Source: Rhynchopus euleeides (lineage: Eukaryota > Euglenozoa > Diplonemea > Diplonemida > Diplonemidae). From it: DNA of 64,000 nucleotides. Where the stretch lies: positions 1,178,001 to 1,242,000 of the forward strand of contig OY723307.1 in the NCBI GenBank assembly GCA_963210315.1, in the 5' to 3' direction. The position numbers and the translations under genes are program-made. Shown one piece after another: positions 46,940 through 57,249 of this stretch; position 1 is the first letter of the stretch, and each line of letters opens with the position of its first letter. The notes below the pieces were generated by a model. That model was not told where the DNA came from. It saw nothing but the letters and a program-made list of their open reading frames with translations, and made no database searches.

Positions 46940-47215
46940 CTTCGACGTCGACCCAGTGAAAGTGGGTTGACGCTTGGTCGACGCTTGGTGAGCGTCGACC
47001 CAGTGTAACCGGGCCAACGCTAGGTTAGCGTCGACCCAGTGTAATAAATGGGTTGACGCTTGGTCCAGGCTTGAATGGCAACCCAGTTCCACTAGGTCGA
47101 CGCTCCAAGCCTCGACCAAGCGTCAACCCAGTCCACTGGGTCGACGCTGGGTCGACGCTTTTTTATGGGGGGGGAAACCCAAAATCACTGGGTCGACGGT
47201 CGACGCTTAGCGACA
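46940..47215. repeat. Cluster of GTCGACCCAGTG / GTCGACGCT motifs in both orientations
   Basis: At least ten copies of TCGACGCT, TTGACGCT or their complements alternate with ACCCAGTG/CACTGGGT over 275 bp. Together they form nested short palindromes. A G run (47166) interrupts the right part. No coding potential is seen. Confidence 0.7.
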
Positions 47216-47221
47216 TGCCTG

Positions 47222-47975
47222 CATTGGCGGGACTGGGGGGGGGGGAGGGAGGTTGGCGGGGGCATTTTTGCTGCCCAACGGGGGCGGAACCGGTTCACCG
47301 GGGGGGGGGGGGGGGGATCTCAAGAGAGGGGAGAGGCAACGGAAGTTGGTCTTCTGGACACCTCCCCACAGCCTGCTGGGGGGCATGTGGGGCAGGCGCC
47401 AAAGGATCCGCGCGGCGGACAGTTTCCTGCGTTGGGCTATGCTGAGCTGCAATATGACAGGGAAGGGGGGTCGGCAGCGTGAGAGGGGGGGTTGCAACAA
47501 AGCATGCGTGATGCCAGATGCATGCTCTGTGTCTAGTGTACGTGCCTCCAGTCAACCTGGGGCTGGGTATGTCTCTCTGTCTCCCAGTTCTTGTCTCGTT
47601 TGCATCAGGGAGTCGCCTTTGCTTCAGTATCCCTCAAGCTCATCCTAGCTTGAGCACGTGAGAGGGCAGGGCCACAGTTCGTGAGGAAAGTACGCAATGT
47701 AGGCATACGCCACAAGGGTTTATGGGGGCTTCGCAAGATCCAGCAAACAATAGCACACAGGTCCCAATTGTAACTCTGAAGGGCACATCACCGCTCAGTG
47801 GCAACCTGTCACAGCCTGTAGTTTTGGCTGATAATCACTTCTTGACAGCGTGTCGCAGGACAGGATGACCAACCCGAACACCACGGTAGCTTTGATGAGC
47901 CGATGATTCTCCACACTGGCTGTTGTGGCACTGCTGCGGGAAAATAATCACAAACAAGCAAAATACATGCCATAT
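47222..47975. other. Intergenic downstream of the Plus3 gene
   Basis: It has G runs at 47236 and 47300-47315 and otherwise unremarkable sequence. No gene is recognised. Confidence 0.4.
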
Positions 47976-50231
47976 TCAGTCATGAAAATCCAACACAGAC
48001 CAGGTGTTGGATTGATCCGAGGAGAACGCGGCAACTACCCTGTTGATGTGCTCCCCCTGCACCTTGCAGCTGATGATAAGATACCATAGGTCTGACGACG
48101 ACCGGTACAGCGACGCGGAGTCTATGGTGTCGATGAACCCCTTCCTCTCCCTGTGGATGTGATCCAGCGACCCGCAGTCCTCCGCCACACGGAACCCCCG
48201 CCTCACCTCCACCTCCCCGGCAAACACAAACGCACCCGCCGCCGGGTCGGACGCCACAAACGCCGCCACACGCCCCCCATCCGCACCCTCCCCACACGAG
48301 TCGAACGTGACGAGAAGAGTCCACCCACCACCCCCACGCCCGCCACCCAGCCCCGGTGGCACCCCCTCCACGATGCTGAGGGTCTTGATACACCCGGGGC
48401 TGATCCCATGCGGCTGCAGGTCGGGGTAGGGCAACACTAGCCCCGCCCCCACCTCGCCGCCTGCGTCATCACCCAGCCCTGCAGCATCCCATCTCGCGAG
48501 GGTGGGGTCGGTGGAGCTGGCCCGGCAGATCCCGCCTGCTCCGATGTAGAACAGCAGCAGTGCCTCAGACCCCTCTGCTGCGCCGCCGCCGCGGCGCGTG
48601 GGGATGGAGACCAGGCGTGGGGAGCAGCCGCCCACACCACTGCCCGTCTCGCTGGTGCTGCCCCCCTGAGACCCTGCGATGCAGGCTGGCACCACCGCCT
48701 CACCACCCCACGACACGCCGTCCTTCGACCGCAGGATGTAGATGGATATCCCGCCACCACCGCCACCACCTCCACCACCCCGCGTGCTGGCGAGAGCCGC
48801 GCTCTGCCCCAGCAGGTCACCACCCCCTTGCCACTGCGCTGCTGCCGCCGCCGCAACCGCGTCAGCCGCGCCACCCCGGAGCTCCGCCGGCGCAACAAAC
48901 GCGCCGTGCCACGCCACAGGGGGGCCTCCATTCCAAAACCCCCTCGGCGAGATATCCGCATCGGTGTACGGAACAAACCTCCCCTCCACCGGGCACACCC
49001 TACACCGCGCACAGCTATAGCTGTAGGGCGAGACGGGATGCGTCGGGGCAGGCCGCGTCGGGATGCCACGGTGGAGGCTGTGGTGGTGGAGGTGATCCGC
49101 TGTATAACTCTGCTCCCCACCCCGGCTGTAGGTGGGGTCGGAGGCATCGGGGCCCATCGGGGAGACCCTGGTGAAGAACATGGAGAGACTCTCCCCGGTG
49201 TCCAGCACGCAGGGGGAGTGGAAGGAGCCCCCGCTGTGCAGCAGGGGGTTTTTGAAGAAGACCTCGGGAGTGGCGGAGGCGGGAGCGGGGGCGGGGCTCA
49301 GCCCGCACGCATCCTGCCACCCGGGCTGCAGGGGGAGCGATGCCGCGGAGAGCTTCGCAGCGGACATCTTGCGGCGGAAGCTCCCGCGTGGGGTGGCGTG
49401 CGCGCTGGATGGGGCGGATGAGGTTCCGTGATCCTCGGATCCCGCCTCGCTGACCGACACCCCCAGGGAGCCCGCGATGGTGGCGGCAGCGGCGGTGCCA
49501 GACACGCAACCCCCGCTTCTCCCACCCCCGCCACCACCCCCGCTGGTGAACAGCTTATGCGCGAGGGCCTCCTCAGTGAGCTGGATGATGAACGCCGCAA
49601 ACCGCATCTCCAGCGCGGTCGGGACGCGCGCGTCGCATGCGCGGAGCGCCGTTGCCCACTCGCAGACCTCAGCATGTGTCGGGGGTTTGTTGCTGACTGT
49701 GTCAATCCCCTTGAAATCCGCCATAACTTGCCCCCCTTTGACAAGGGTTACATAGAGCATCGTGCTGCATGCCATCCCCCTGTTGACACCTCGGAGCCGG
49801 GCGACGGAGTAGCCGTTCCCCTCGCGCACCCTCAGGAAGGCGTTGTTCACCACGCTGGGGTCGTAGGCACCCACGAGGCCCGGTGTGTTGAGGAGTGAGA
49901 GGAGGCGCTTCCTATCGACCCACCCCTCTTCGACACCCAGCTTGTGGACGAAGACACCCTTGAGGCCTTTGTAAGGTGTGACCATCACGTTGACAGGTTC
50001 CGGCCATTCGTCGAGACAGCCACACTCCGCCAAGGCGATGTCGTCCCACCTCCCGTCATCCCGTTTGATATGGAGGTCGTAAGGCTCGATCCTGACTGCG
50101 GCGTGGATGTCATCGAGCAGCTTCTCCAAACTCACCCCGCTGCTGCTGACGGTGTGGGTATCAGGCACACCTTCGACTTCCACGGAGAATGACCGGTGGG
50201 GCGATTTCCCGAGCAGGTCTTTCGAACTCAT
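47976..50231 (-). CDS. Plus3-domain protein fused to a glycosidase-type beta-propeller region
   Basis: An intronless 751-residue frame. Residues about 105-196 match the Plus3 domain of RTF1-like proteins: DRKRLLSLLNTPGLVGAY, NAFLRVREGNGYSVARLRGV, LYVTLVKGGQVMADFKGI, VSNKPPTHAEVCEWATAL. Plus3 domains bind phosphorylated SPT5 repeats or nucleic acid in transcription elongation. A glycine/serine linker follows. From about residue 330 the chain resembles the five-bladed propellers of GH43/GH32/sialidase-like enzymes: LHSGGSFHSPCVLDTG, LRSKDGVSWGG, SPRLVSIPTRRG, ALLLFYIGAGG, SASLYRSSSDLWYLIISCK. Catalytic acids cannot be assigned by eye. Poly-Gly stretches encoded by G/C runs (for example near 48765-48780) sit between blades. 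The ATG follows GGCACCCCAG by 19 bases. Confidence 0.75.
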   Translation of the reverse strand: MSSKDLLGKSPHRSFSVEVEGVPDTHTVSSSGVSLEKLLDDIHAAVRIEPYDLHIKRDDGRWDDIALAECGCLDEWPEPVNVMVTPYKGLKGVFVHKLGVEEGWVDRKRLLSLLNTPGLVGAYDPSVVNNAFLRVREGNGYSVARLRGVNRGMACSTMLYVTLVKGGQVMADFKGIDTVSNKPPTHAEVCEWATALRACDARVPTALEMRFAAFIIQLTEEALAHKLFTSGGGGGGGRSGGCVSGTAAAATIAGSLGVSVSEAGSEDHGTSSAPSSAHATPRGSFRRKMSAAKLSAASLPLQPGWQDACGLSPAPAPASATPEVFFKNPLLHSGGSFHSPCVLDTGESLSMFFTRVSPMGPDASDPTYSRGGEQSYTADHLHHHSLHRGIPTRPAPTHPVSPYSYSCARCRVCPVEGRFVPYTDADISPRGFWNGGPPVAWHGAFVAPAELRGGAADAVAAAAAAQWQGGGDLLGQSAALASTRGGGGGGGGGGISIYILRSKDGVSWGGEAVVPACIAGSQGGSTSETGSGVGGCSPRLVSIPTRRGGGAAEGSEALLLFYIGAGGICRASSTDPTLARWDAAGLGDDAGGEVGAGLVLPYPDLQPHGISPGCIKTLSIVEGVPPGLGGGRGGGGWTLLVTFDSCGEGADGGRVAAFVASDPAAGAFVFAGEVEVRRGFRVAEDCGSLDHIHRERKGFIDTIDSASLYRSSSDLWYLIISCKVQGEHINRVVAAFSSDQSNTWSVLDFHD

Positions 50232-50876
50232 GCCGGCGTGGTGGCGGCGCCTGGGGTGCCTTTACAGATTATAGTGTATAGCCACACTCCCTGTTGGGGA
50301 GGGGGGAGGGGTGGGTGGGTAGTGAAGTAGCCGTTCTACTTCTCTGAGGTCTGCGAGGACGAGGGTGGTGAATTGGGTGGAGTGCGGTGTGGCGGTTTGC
50401 CGAAATGATGGCGCAAGGTGGGGGAGGGGGAAGGGGGTGAGGGTGAGGGTGAGGGGGCGACGTGCCGTGTCTGGCTGCGGAGGGACACAGATCGCCCTTC
50501 TGACATCGGTTTGGAGGTGGGGGGGGAGGGGAGGGGAGGGTGGGCTGACTTGCCCGGCGCACCTCCCCCCCTCCTCCTCCTCCCTCTCTCCCCATTCTTC
50601 CCCTTTCTCCTTCCCCCCCCGGGTTCCCATCCCCGTTCCACCCACGCTCTTGTAGATTTTTTTTGGTTGAAAGCAACAAACAAAAACTGTTAAGCCGTGG
50701 GATGATTGTGCCTCGAGTTGTGCGCTCCGCGCACGAGGGACTCTTCAAAATGAGACAGGTTTTGTCGAAAACCTGTCGGAGGTTGTACCCAAAAAAAAGG
50801 AAAAGGCTGTTGGTTGTGCGCCAAAATCCGGCAAAAATAGAGGGGGTGGGGGTGGGGGTGGGGGGGGGGGGGGGGG
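50232..50876. other. Intergenic, G-rich
   Basis: It is dominated by G runs on the plus strand and C-rich stretches, with a repeat F fragment near 50800-50830 (GGCTGTTGGTTGTGCGCC). It ends in a long G run that flanks foldback element A2. Confidence 0.4.
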
Positions 50877-52027
50877 TAGGGGGGGTCAAATGGGGGTGAC
50901 AAACACGATTTTTCAAAAAACCGGCGCAGAGGCCCCAAAGCCCCCGTAAACCCTCCAAACCCCCCCAGATCGGTCCGGAAACCCATCGAACCCCACTTTT
51001 CCACCATTCCGGGCACCTCAGGTGCCCGAATTGGGGTACCTAAATTTTGTGCCACCGTTTGGTACCGTACAGTGCCACTGTGTGGGAGGTTGGAAAAGAA
51101 AATGCCCCAACACACCACATCTGAGGGTTGCAATGCATGTTGCTTGCCAACCACGTCATCCGGTGGGTGTCAGGCGCTATGTAGGTGGCATGAGCCAGGT
51201 CTTCGATGTGTTCTGGCTTGTATATGTACCTCCCTGCCTGCGGCACAGGCACTGCCTTTGTCCCCCACACCAGCCACAGAGAGCGTATTGTACTCGGTCC
51301 ACGGTTGCTGATTCATTGTGATGCGTTGTATCCTCGAGTGAACGTCACACACTAGTGGCACCACCACCCGCCATCCGAGAGCTGTATTGACTTTGCGCGC
51401 TTCCGTTGTATTCACCTCGCCACGCATATTGCACCGTTCAGTACCAGTGCTCTTGGGCCAGGCAAAGTAGACCGCAGCAACTACCAATTCTGGCACAATG
51501 GGTACCACGACAGCGCACTTCATGTGTTCCCGGAATGTACAGCTCGTGTTGCAACAGTCGTTGTCAACACATCCCGGTTGTGGAGCACTGCTGCACAGGA
51601 ATCACACGACCATCTGGACTGTTCCGTACCTACAGGCAGCCTCCCGGTGCATGGTGGCAGGGAGGTATATATACAAGCCAGAACACATCGAAGACCTGGC
51701 TAATGCCACCTACATAGCGCCGGACACCCACCGGATGACGTGGTTGGCAAGCAACATGCATTGCAACCCTCAGATGTGGTGTGTTGGGGCATTTTCTTTT
51801 CCAACCTCCCACACAGTGGCACTGTACGGTACCAAACGGTGGCACAAAATTTAGGTACCCCAATTCGGGCACCTGAGGTGCCCGGAATGGTGGAAAAGTG
51901 GGGTTCGATGGGTTTCCGGACCGATCTGGGGGGGTTTGGAGGGTTTACGGGGGCTTTGGGGCCTCTGCGCCGGTTTTTTGAAAAATCGTGTTTGTCCACG
52001 TAAAAGGGTGGCATTTGACCCCCCCTA
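50877..52027. mobile_element. Foldback element A, copy 2
   Basis: It has the same design as the copy at 14343: about 360-bp inverted arms (50877-51237 and 51656-52027), a 418-bp spacer, termini TAGGGGGGGTCAAATG and CATTTGACCCCCCCTA. At the diagnostic site GGTACCG(T/G)ACAGTGCC both arms of this copy have T, whereas both arms of copy 1 have G. The right end abuts element B2. Confidence 0.85.
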
Positions 52028-52473
52028 GGGCAGTGGTGGCAGCGTACGGCCGTACGGTACGCGTACGCGTACGCCGTACGCACTTTCTGAAAATTGCGCT
52101 GCGTACGCGTACGCAGATTTTGCGTACGGCTGGTATTCCAGGTCTCTCAGCACACAGTAGGCCACCCAGCGGGTGGCTGGGCCCTGGCCTTTGCTCTTGC
52201 CTTTCACAGATGGTTCCTTGCCGCGCACGTGGCGAATAACTCGCAACACCTGCAAGTACACCCGCAAGCATACTGCAAAAGGTACCACTTCCGACTGGAA
52301 GGCTCGAAGGCTGCCCCTGGTACACCTGAGTTCGACTGTCGGATTTGGTGTGCGGCCATGGCCGTCTCCTGTGCTCCATAGACTGCCGTACGCAGCGCCG
52401 TACGCGTACGCGTACGCCGTACGCACTTTTTGAAAATCACGCTGCGTACGCGTACGCAGCCACCACTGCCCTA
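52026..52473. mobile_element. Element B2, TAGGGCAGTGGTGGC termini with CGTACG arrays
   Basis: The ends are TAGGGCAGTGGTGGC and GCCACCACTGCCCTA, each followed by CGTACG/CGTACGCG palindromes. The non-repetitive core of about 300 bp is 98 percent or so like the inverted core of B3 (59849-60302). A minus-strand frame across the core (VRGKEPSVKGKSKGQGP region) is open here but has a stop in B3, so it is not a maintained gene. Confidence 0.85.
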
Positions 52474-55400
52474 GGGGGGGGGGGGGGGGGGTGCGTGGGG
52501 GGAGGTAAAAGACATGGAGCAGGCAGGCGAGGCACTCTGATTTTTTTTTCGTTATTCTGGTTCCGGAGTTGCATCTCAGCTGCCCTCACCCCACGCCACC
52601 TCCCGCTCCAATAACCCGACATGCACTCTGATCACAGGGGACAACCTCTTCCACATGCAGGACCGAGGTCTGTCTTTGGTTGGAGCTTGTGCGCAATAGA
52701 GTTTCCTCATTGACACTGCACCGGGGGGTGGGGGGAACAGTGGGGAGGGAGAGTTTGATTTTGTCGCGCTTGTATCAAAACCGCCACACTGCGCCAGTGC
52801 TGTGTGGTGGCGGAAAACAAGCAGTATTGGAGGGTGTGGGTGTCGCTTTTCTTTTTGGGATCGCAACAGCCGCCCAGGCTGGCGTTTGGGAAACCAGGGC
52901 AGGTGGCGTGGTACGTTGTGTGTCAAAGAAAAGTCTGACTGGAAATATTTCCGCCAAGCAGAAGAACCTGCAGGGTTTCGTTTTGAAATTCTTGCGAGGG
53001 GAGTACAGCCACCTTATTATGCAGTGTGCTTAGAAGGCAGCAGGGCATGTCCGGTGGCATGAAGCGGTGTTTATCGTTAAGGTTCAGCCACATGCGCTGC
53101 GCCAACACAGCCTTCTTAGATAGATACGAAAAGAGCCTGGTGGAAACGCAAAGAAAAAAACAACAAAAAGGCTTGCAAAAAAAACATAAGAAACAACAAC
53201 AGCAACAACAACAACTCAAGGAAACAAAGGGTTTGTACAAAACAACGTGAAGACAACAAACATCTTCAGAAAAAAATACAGTGCAGTGGCAACTGTGGTA
53301 ACGGCTGAACCGCTGGTGCGAAAAAGGCAGCAGCAGTCAGCGCACATTTCCAAAACTTCGAGTGGAACAGTGATTTGGCTTGATATAGTGCATTATGGTG
53401 GGGGCATCCCCCCCTCATCATGAGAAACACCCTGCGGTGGCGGGAGCGGGGGGGTGGTGATGGCAGCCGTGACCCTTGGGAGGGCAAGCGCAGGCGACAT
53501 CCAGCCCTCCCGATTAAAGCGGCAGCAGTCATGTCACAATCATCTGCCACACCCCCTGAACCCTGGCTAGGACTGAATCGTAAAGTGACAGCAGAAGTCG
53601 ATTCCTTGAAACGCAGCTCTCGCCCTCTTCTACCAACTTGGCGGAAGCGACATCGGTGTGAGCGGAAGGGAACACGAAGATCCAAGCAAAATACGGGGGC
53701 AGGGGGTAAGTAAAGAAAGGAAGGGAAAGCAAAGGCGCAGAATCGACCTCCCTTCACTCGTTATCCCTCGGAGGCAACCCACTCGCAGACTGGCAGCCGG
53801 CAACGCTGTGCAGATGTGTGTTGTTGACCAGGCTTTGAATGGGCAAGCTCCTGCATGTACCATGACCTCACTACCCGTGCGGGTGTGTGTGTGTGTGTGC
53901 GTGGGTGGGGTGGGCGAGGCAAAAGAGACACGACTCTCTCTTCCCAGTGTTTCCACACAGACACACACGTGCGCCTTGAAAAGATTATTTTTAGAAACTC
54001 GTTTTTCCCTTTTTGTCAGAGGTGTGTGTTCCACAACATTGCACCCCTCAGTACGTTCAGCCGGGGGTTGCTTTCAGAAGTTGATTTTGATGCGCAATTC
54101 GAGCAATTTTTGCAGTGTGAGGAACACCGAGCTCTCGGCGCCATCATCACTTCCCTACAACATGCACGGCAACATGGTTTGCTCAGCCAGTGCAGGGTGC
54201 ACCGAGCGCCCTTACAGCCTCGCGTGGCAACAGTGTTCATTTTCCCGGAGAGGATTGGAAGTGCCAGCCCACGACCCGGAGGGCTGTAAGACTCTGGTTG
54301 TTATTTCAAATATTGGATCCAATCCGCTGGGCGGGAGTTGTGATCTGCTGATTGTGTGAAGAAGCGTTGGGTGGGTCGGGGGGGGGTGGGGTGGTATGGG
54401 GAAAAGGTGAAAAGTAATGTTTTTTTTGGCAATTTTCGGCAGAAAATATGTGCCCGAATAGAAAAAAAGGGGGTGGGCGGCAAACTCGCGGCTTTTTGTC
54501 CTGCACTTTCAGGTTTGGTTGGCTAGGGAGATTTGTTTTCACAGCGGGTTGGCGACACCCCAACACCCGCTCCACCGAATGGTATCACGGAGACGAGATC
54601 ACAAACAAGCACGCGGCACTTGCCGCCTACAGTCGCAGTGCTGAAAAATACAAGAAGGTTTTGTTCTTTCCCTCGATACACCGGATACCGCCAAACTGCC
54701 GGTGTCGGTGTGTGGGTACAGGAGGCAAAGAACGGACAAGGCAAGAATATAAGAAATAGCAGAAAACGCCATTCACCACGCTATCATGCGTGCCTTAGTG
54801 GCGGAGACTGCGATGTAATCAAGGATGGGGACGTCAACAAAAAGAAAAAGCAACGGCAAGTGATGGGTCAGTGGGGTGTGGGGCCCGGTTGCCACACACC
54901 TGGCGTGCCAACTCGGGCAATAGCCACAGGCATCAAGGCAATGCAGCAGCAGCAGCGGCGGCAGCAAAAGAAGCCAAGAGAAAACTACAACACCGAATGG
55001 GGAGGGGGGCAACCGGATAAATAGTCATGTCCCCCCCCCCCTCCCCCATATGCACTGTGGTGCAAAAATATGGGAAGCCCGTCACACATCTGTTCCGATC
55101 TTTAGATGATTTGGACGGCAATTGTGAACAGCGTTGAGCCGTGATCCAGAACGCCCTTGAGTGACTGTCATAGTGTGCTTCATTTCCCAAAAGCTCGGGA
55201 ACAGTAGGAGACTGGTGCGATGACAGGAGTGCCAGAAGCGGCGAACACTTTGTCGCCAGGATACATGGTTTGGAACACGACATACGCCCTGGTCATTGCA
55301 TGGCTGGCACTTTTCCGAGTGGTGTGCAAGAATATAAAATCTTCCTGGAATAACTGACTTGGAATACTCGTGCAATGACGAGCACCGCCAGCCATTTTCC

Positions 55401-57249
55401 AAACAAAGTGACGGATAGTGCCGAACCATACCTTTCCCAGCTGCACGCCAGGTGTCTTCCTCCTGCGGTTCACAGTGCCCCGCGAACGGGAGGGGCGATC
55501 AAAATGCGAGGGGGAAACAACGCACAAAACACATGGGTATCGGGAAAAAAAACGTCCATACTTTTTTTTGACAGCACACACAGATGTGTGATTGTATTGC
55601 TGAAACATCCAAGAAAAAGAAGAAGGAGCGCAGCGTTTTATGGCAGGGCGGTGGTCCTGCGGTGTGATATGCCTTCAGTATACTACACTGCATCGCACGC
55701 TCGCACTGACTCCGTCGCATTAACAAGCAAGCTTGTTGGGGCAGAAAAAAATGCACAAACCCGGAGTTTGTGGGTTTCTGAAAGGGCAGGGTGCTGGTAT
55801 CCGTCGTACTACAAGAAGGGGTCAAGAGACGGCAATGTGCGAACCCACCCCAACACGCACCGGGTGAATCTAACCATTTCTTCTGAAACACCCAGCCATC
55901 GGGGCCCGAAGTAGCCTGCAGGCCTACTTAACGGCTAACTAGATCACTCATGAGGTTACACCAGGCGCTGATTCGCTCTGCCACGATACGTGTGTTGAAT
56001 GCACTGCACGCTAGAGAATCCCGAAACTGTCGGCAGCATGCATTTAGTTGCCCCTGGGCAAGTCGAAGGTTGCATGTGGCAGGGTGACGATTTGACGACT
56101 TGGCGCTGTTTGAGCTGTCGTGGGGGAGAGTGATAACTCGGGTTGAAAGCTGAGAGATGAGGGGAAGAGTACAGCCACAGAAGCACAGTGGTGTACCCTT
56201 CTTGAGGCGTAAAACCGTTAGCTCGTCCCATTTCAAAGAGGGGACTTCTCAGTAGATAAAATATGGATGTGGATGCGCTTGAACATCGAGAATCATGGCG
56301 ACCAGAGCAGTTCAAACAAGTTTATTGTAACAGGGTATTACCCGGTACATGAAAGAAGAAAATCAGTTGATTGGTGAATCGATTGATTTTTCGCATACAC
56401 TCCCATCCGTACAAAAAAGACATGACAGGCCGCTGTTGCCCAAAGAGACAAACAATAACAACAAACTGGGGCAAACAAAACAACAACAGCCGTGAACAAC
56501 AACAAAATAAAACAAGCCAAACAAAGGGATGGAACCACACAGTGCGAAAGAAAATACCGATCCGGGTGCACAAAAAAGTGAAGAACCTGTGCCAGTCTCT
56601 TGTTGGCAAAGATTCATGAAACTGTTGAGAAAATAAATTGTGAGGCAGTTCCGACAGGGGAAACAACGGCAGCTATGTGATAACCCCGTGCCAATAAACA
56701 ATGTGTCAAAAAACCAATGATGATCCTGTGTTGCGGGGAGGAGGCGGCTCGTTTCCCGGGAGAGCCGCACGGGTTGCTAAGGAATGATCGATCTTCCAAA
56801 ATGAGCTCCGCACTGACGGGCACAAAGAACAAGAGCGGTGCGGCTCAGCAGGCCAAAATGATTCCTTCTATGCGGTTGACAACGTCCTGTGGCATGAACG
56901 CCACCCGTATCACGGCGTCCTCTAGCTCTAGCGCAGTGGCTCAGAGCGGCTATCTCCAAGGCAGTGGTTCAAGGCAACCAGATCGACTGGAAAGCCCTAA
57001 AACATGCAGGTTCTGCGTGTGTTGCCGAGGACCATGATGCGTGTGGGATGTGTGCGCTGTCCATGTTTTCTTTGCGATAACCTTTACGGCAGATCCCGCA
57101 TGTGTATGGTGTGCTGCAGTTCGGGCGGTCCGACCGTAGCCCAGGAAGTGTGGGGTCGGGTGCGATGTGCTGTGGGCAGTGGGGGCTATTTGTCATATGT
57201 CGCAACCGTTGTTGGAGGGGGGGGGGGTAGGGGGGGGTATATGTGCGTG
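52474..57249. other. Intergenic, 4.8 kb without a supported gene
   Basis: There are short frames only. A CAA/AAC-rich stretch lies at 53150-53225, CAG/CGG triplets at 54943-54962, and a C run at 55029. A minus-strand frame at 57205-56969 contains a C-x2-C and two His, but no flanking finger. The composition is lower in GC than around the genes. Confidence 0.45.
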
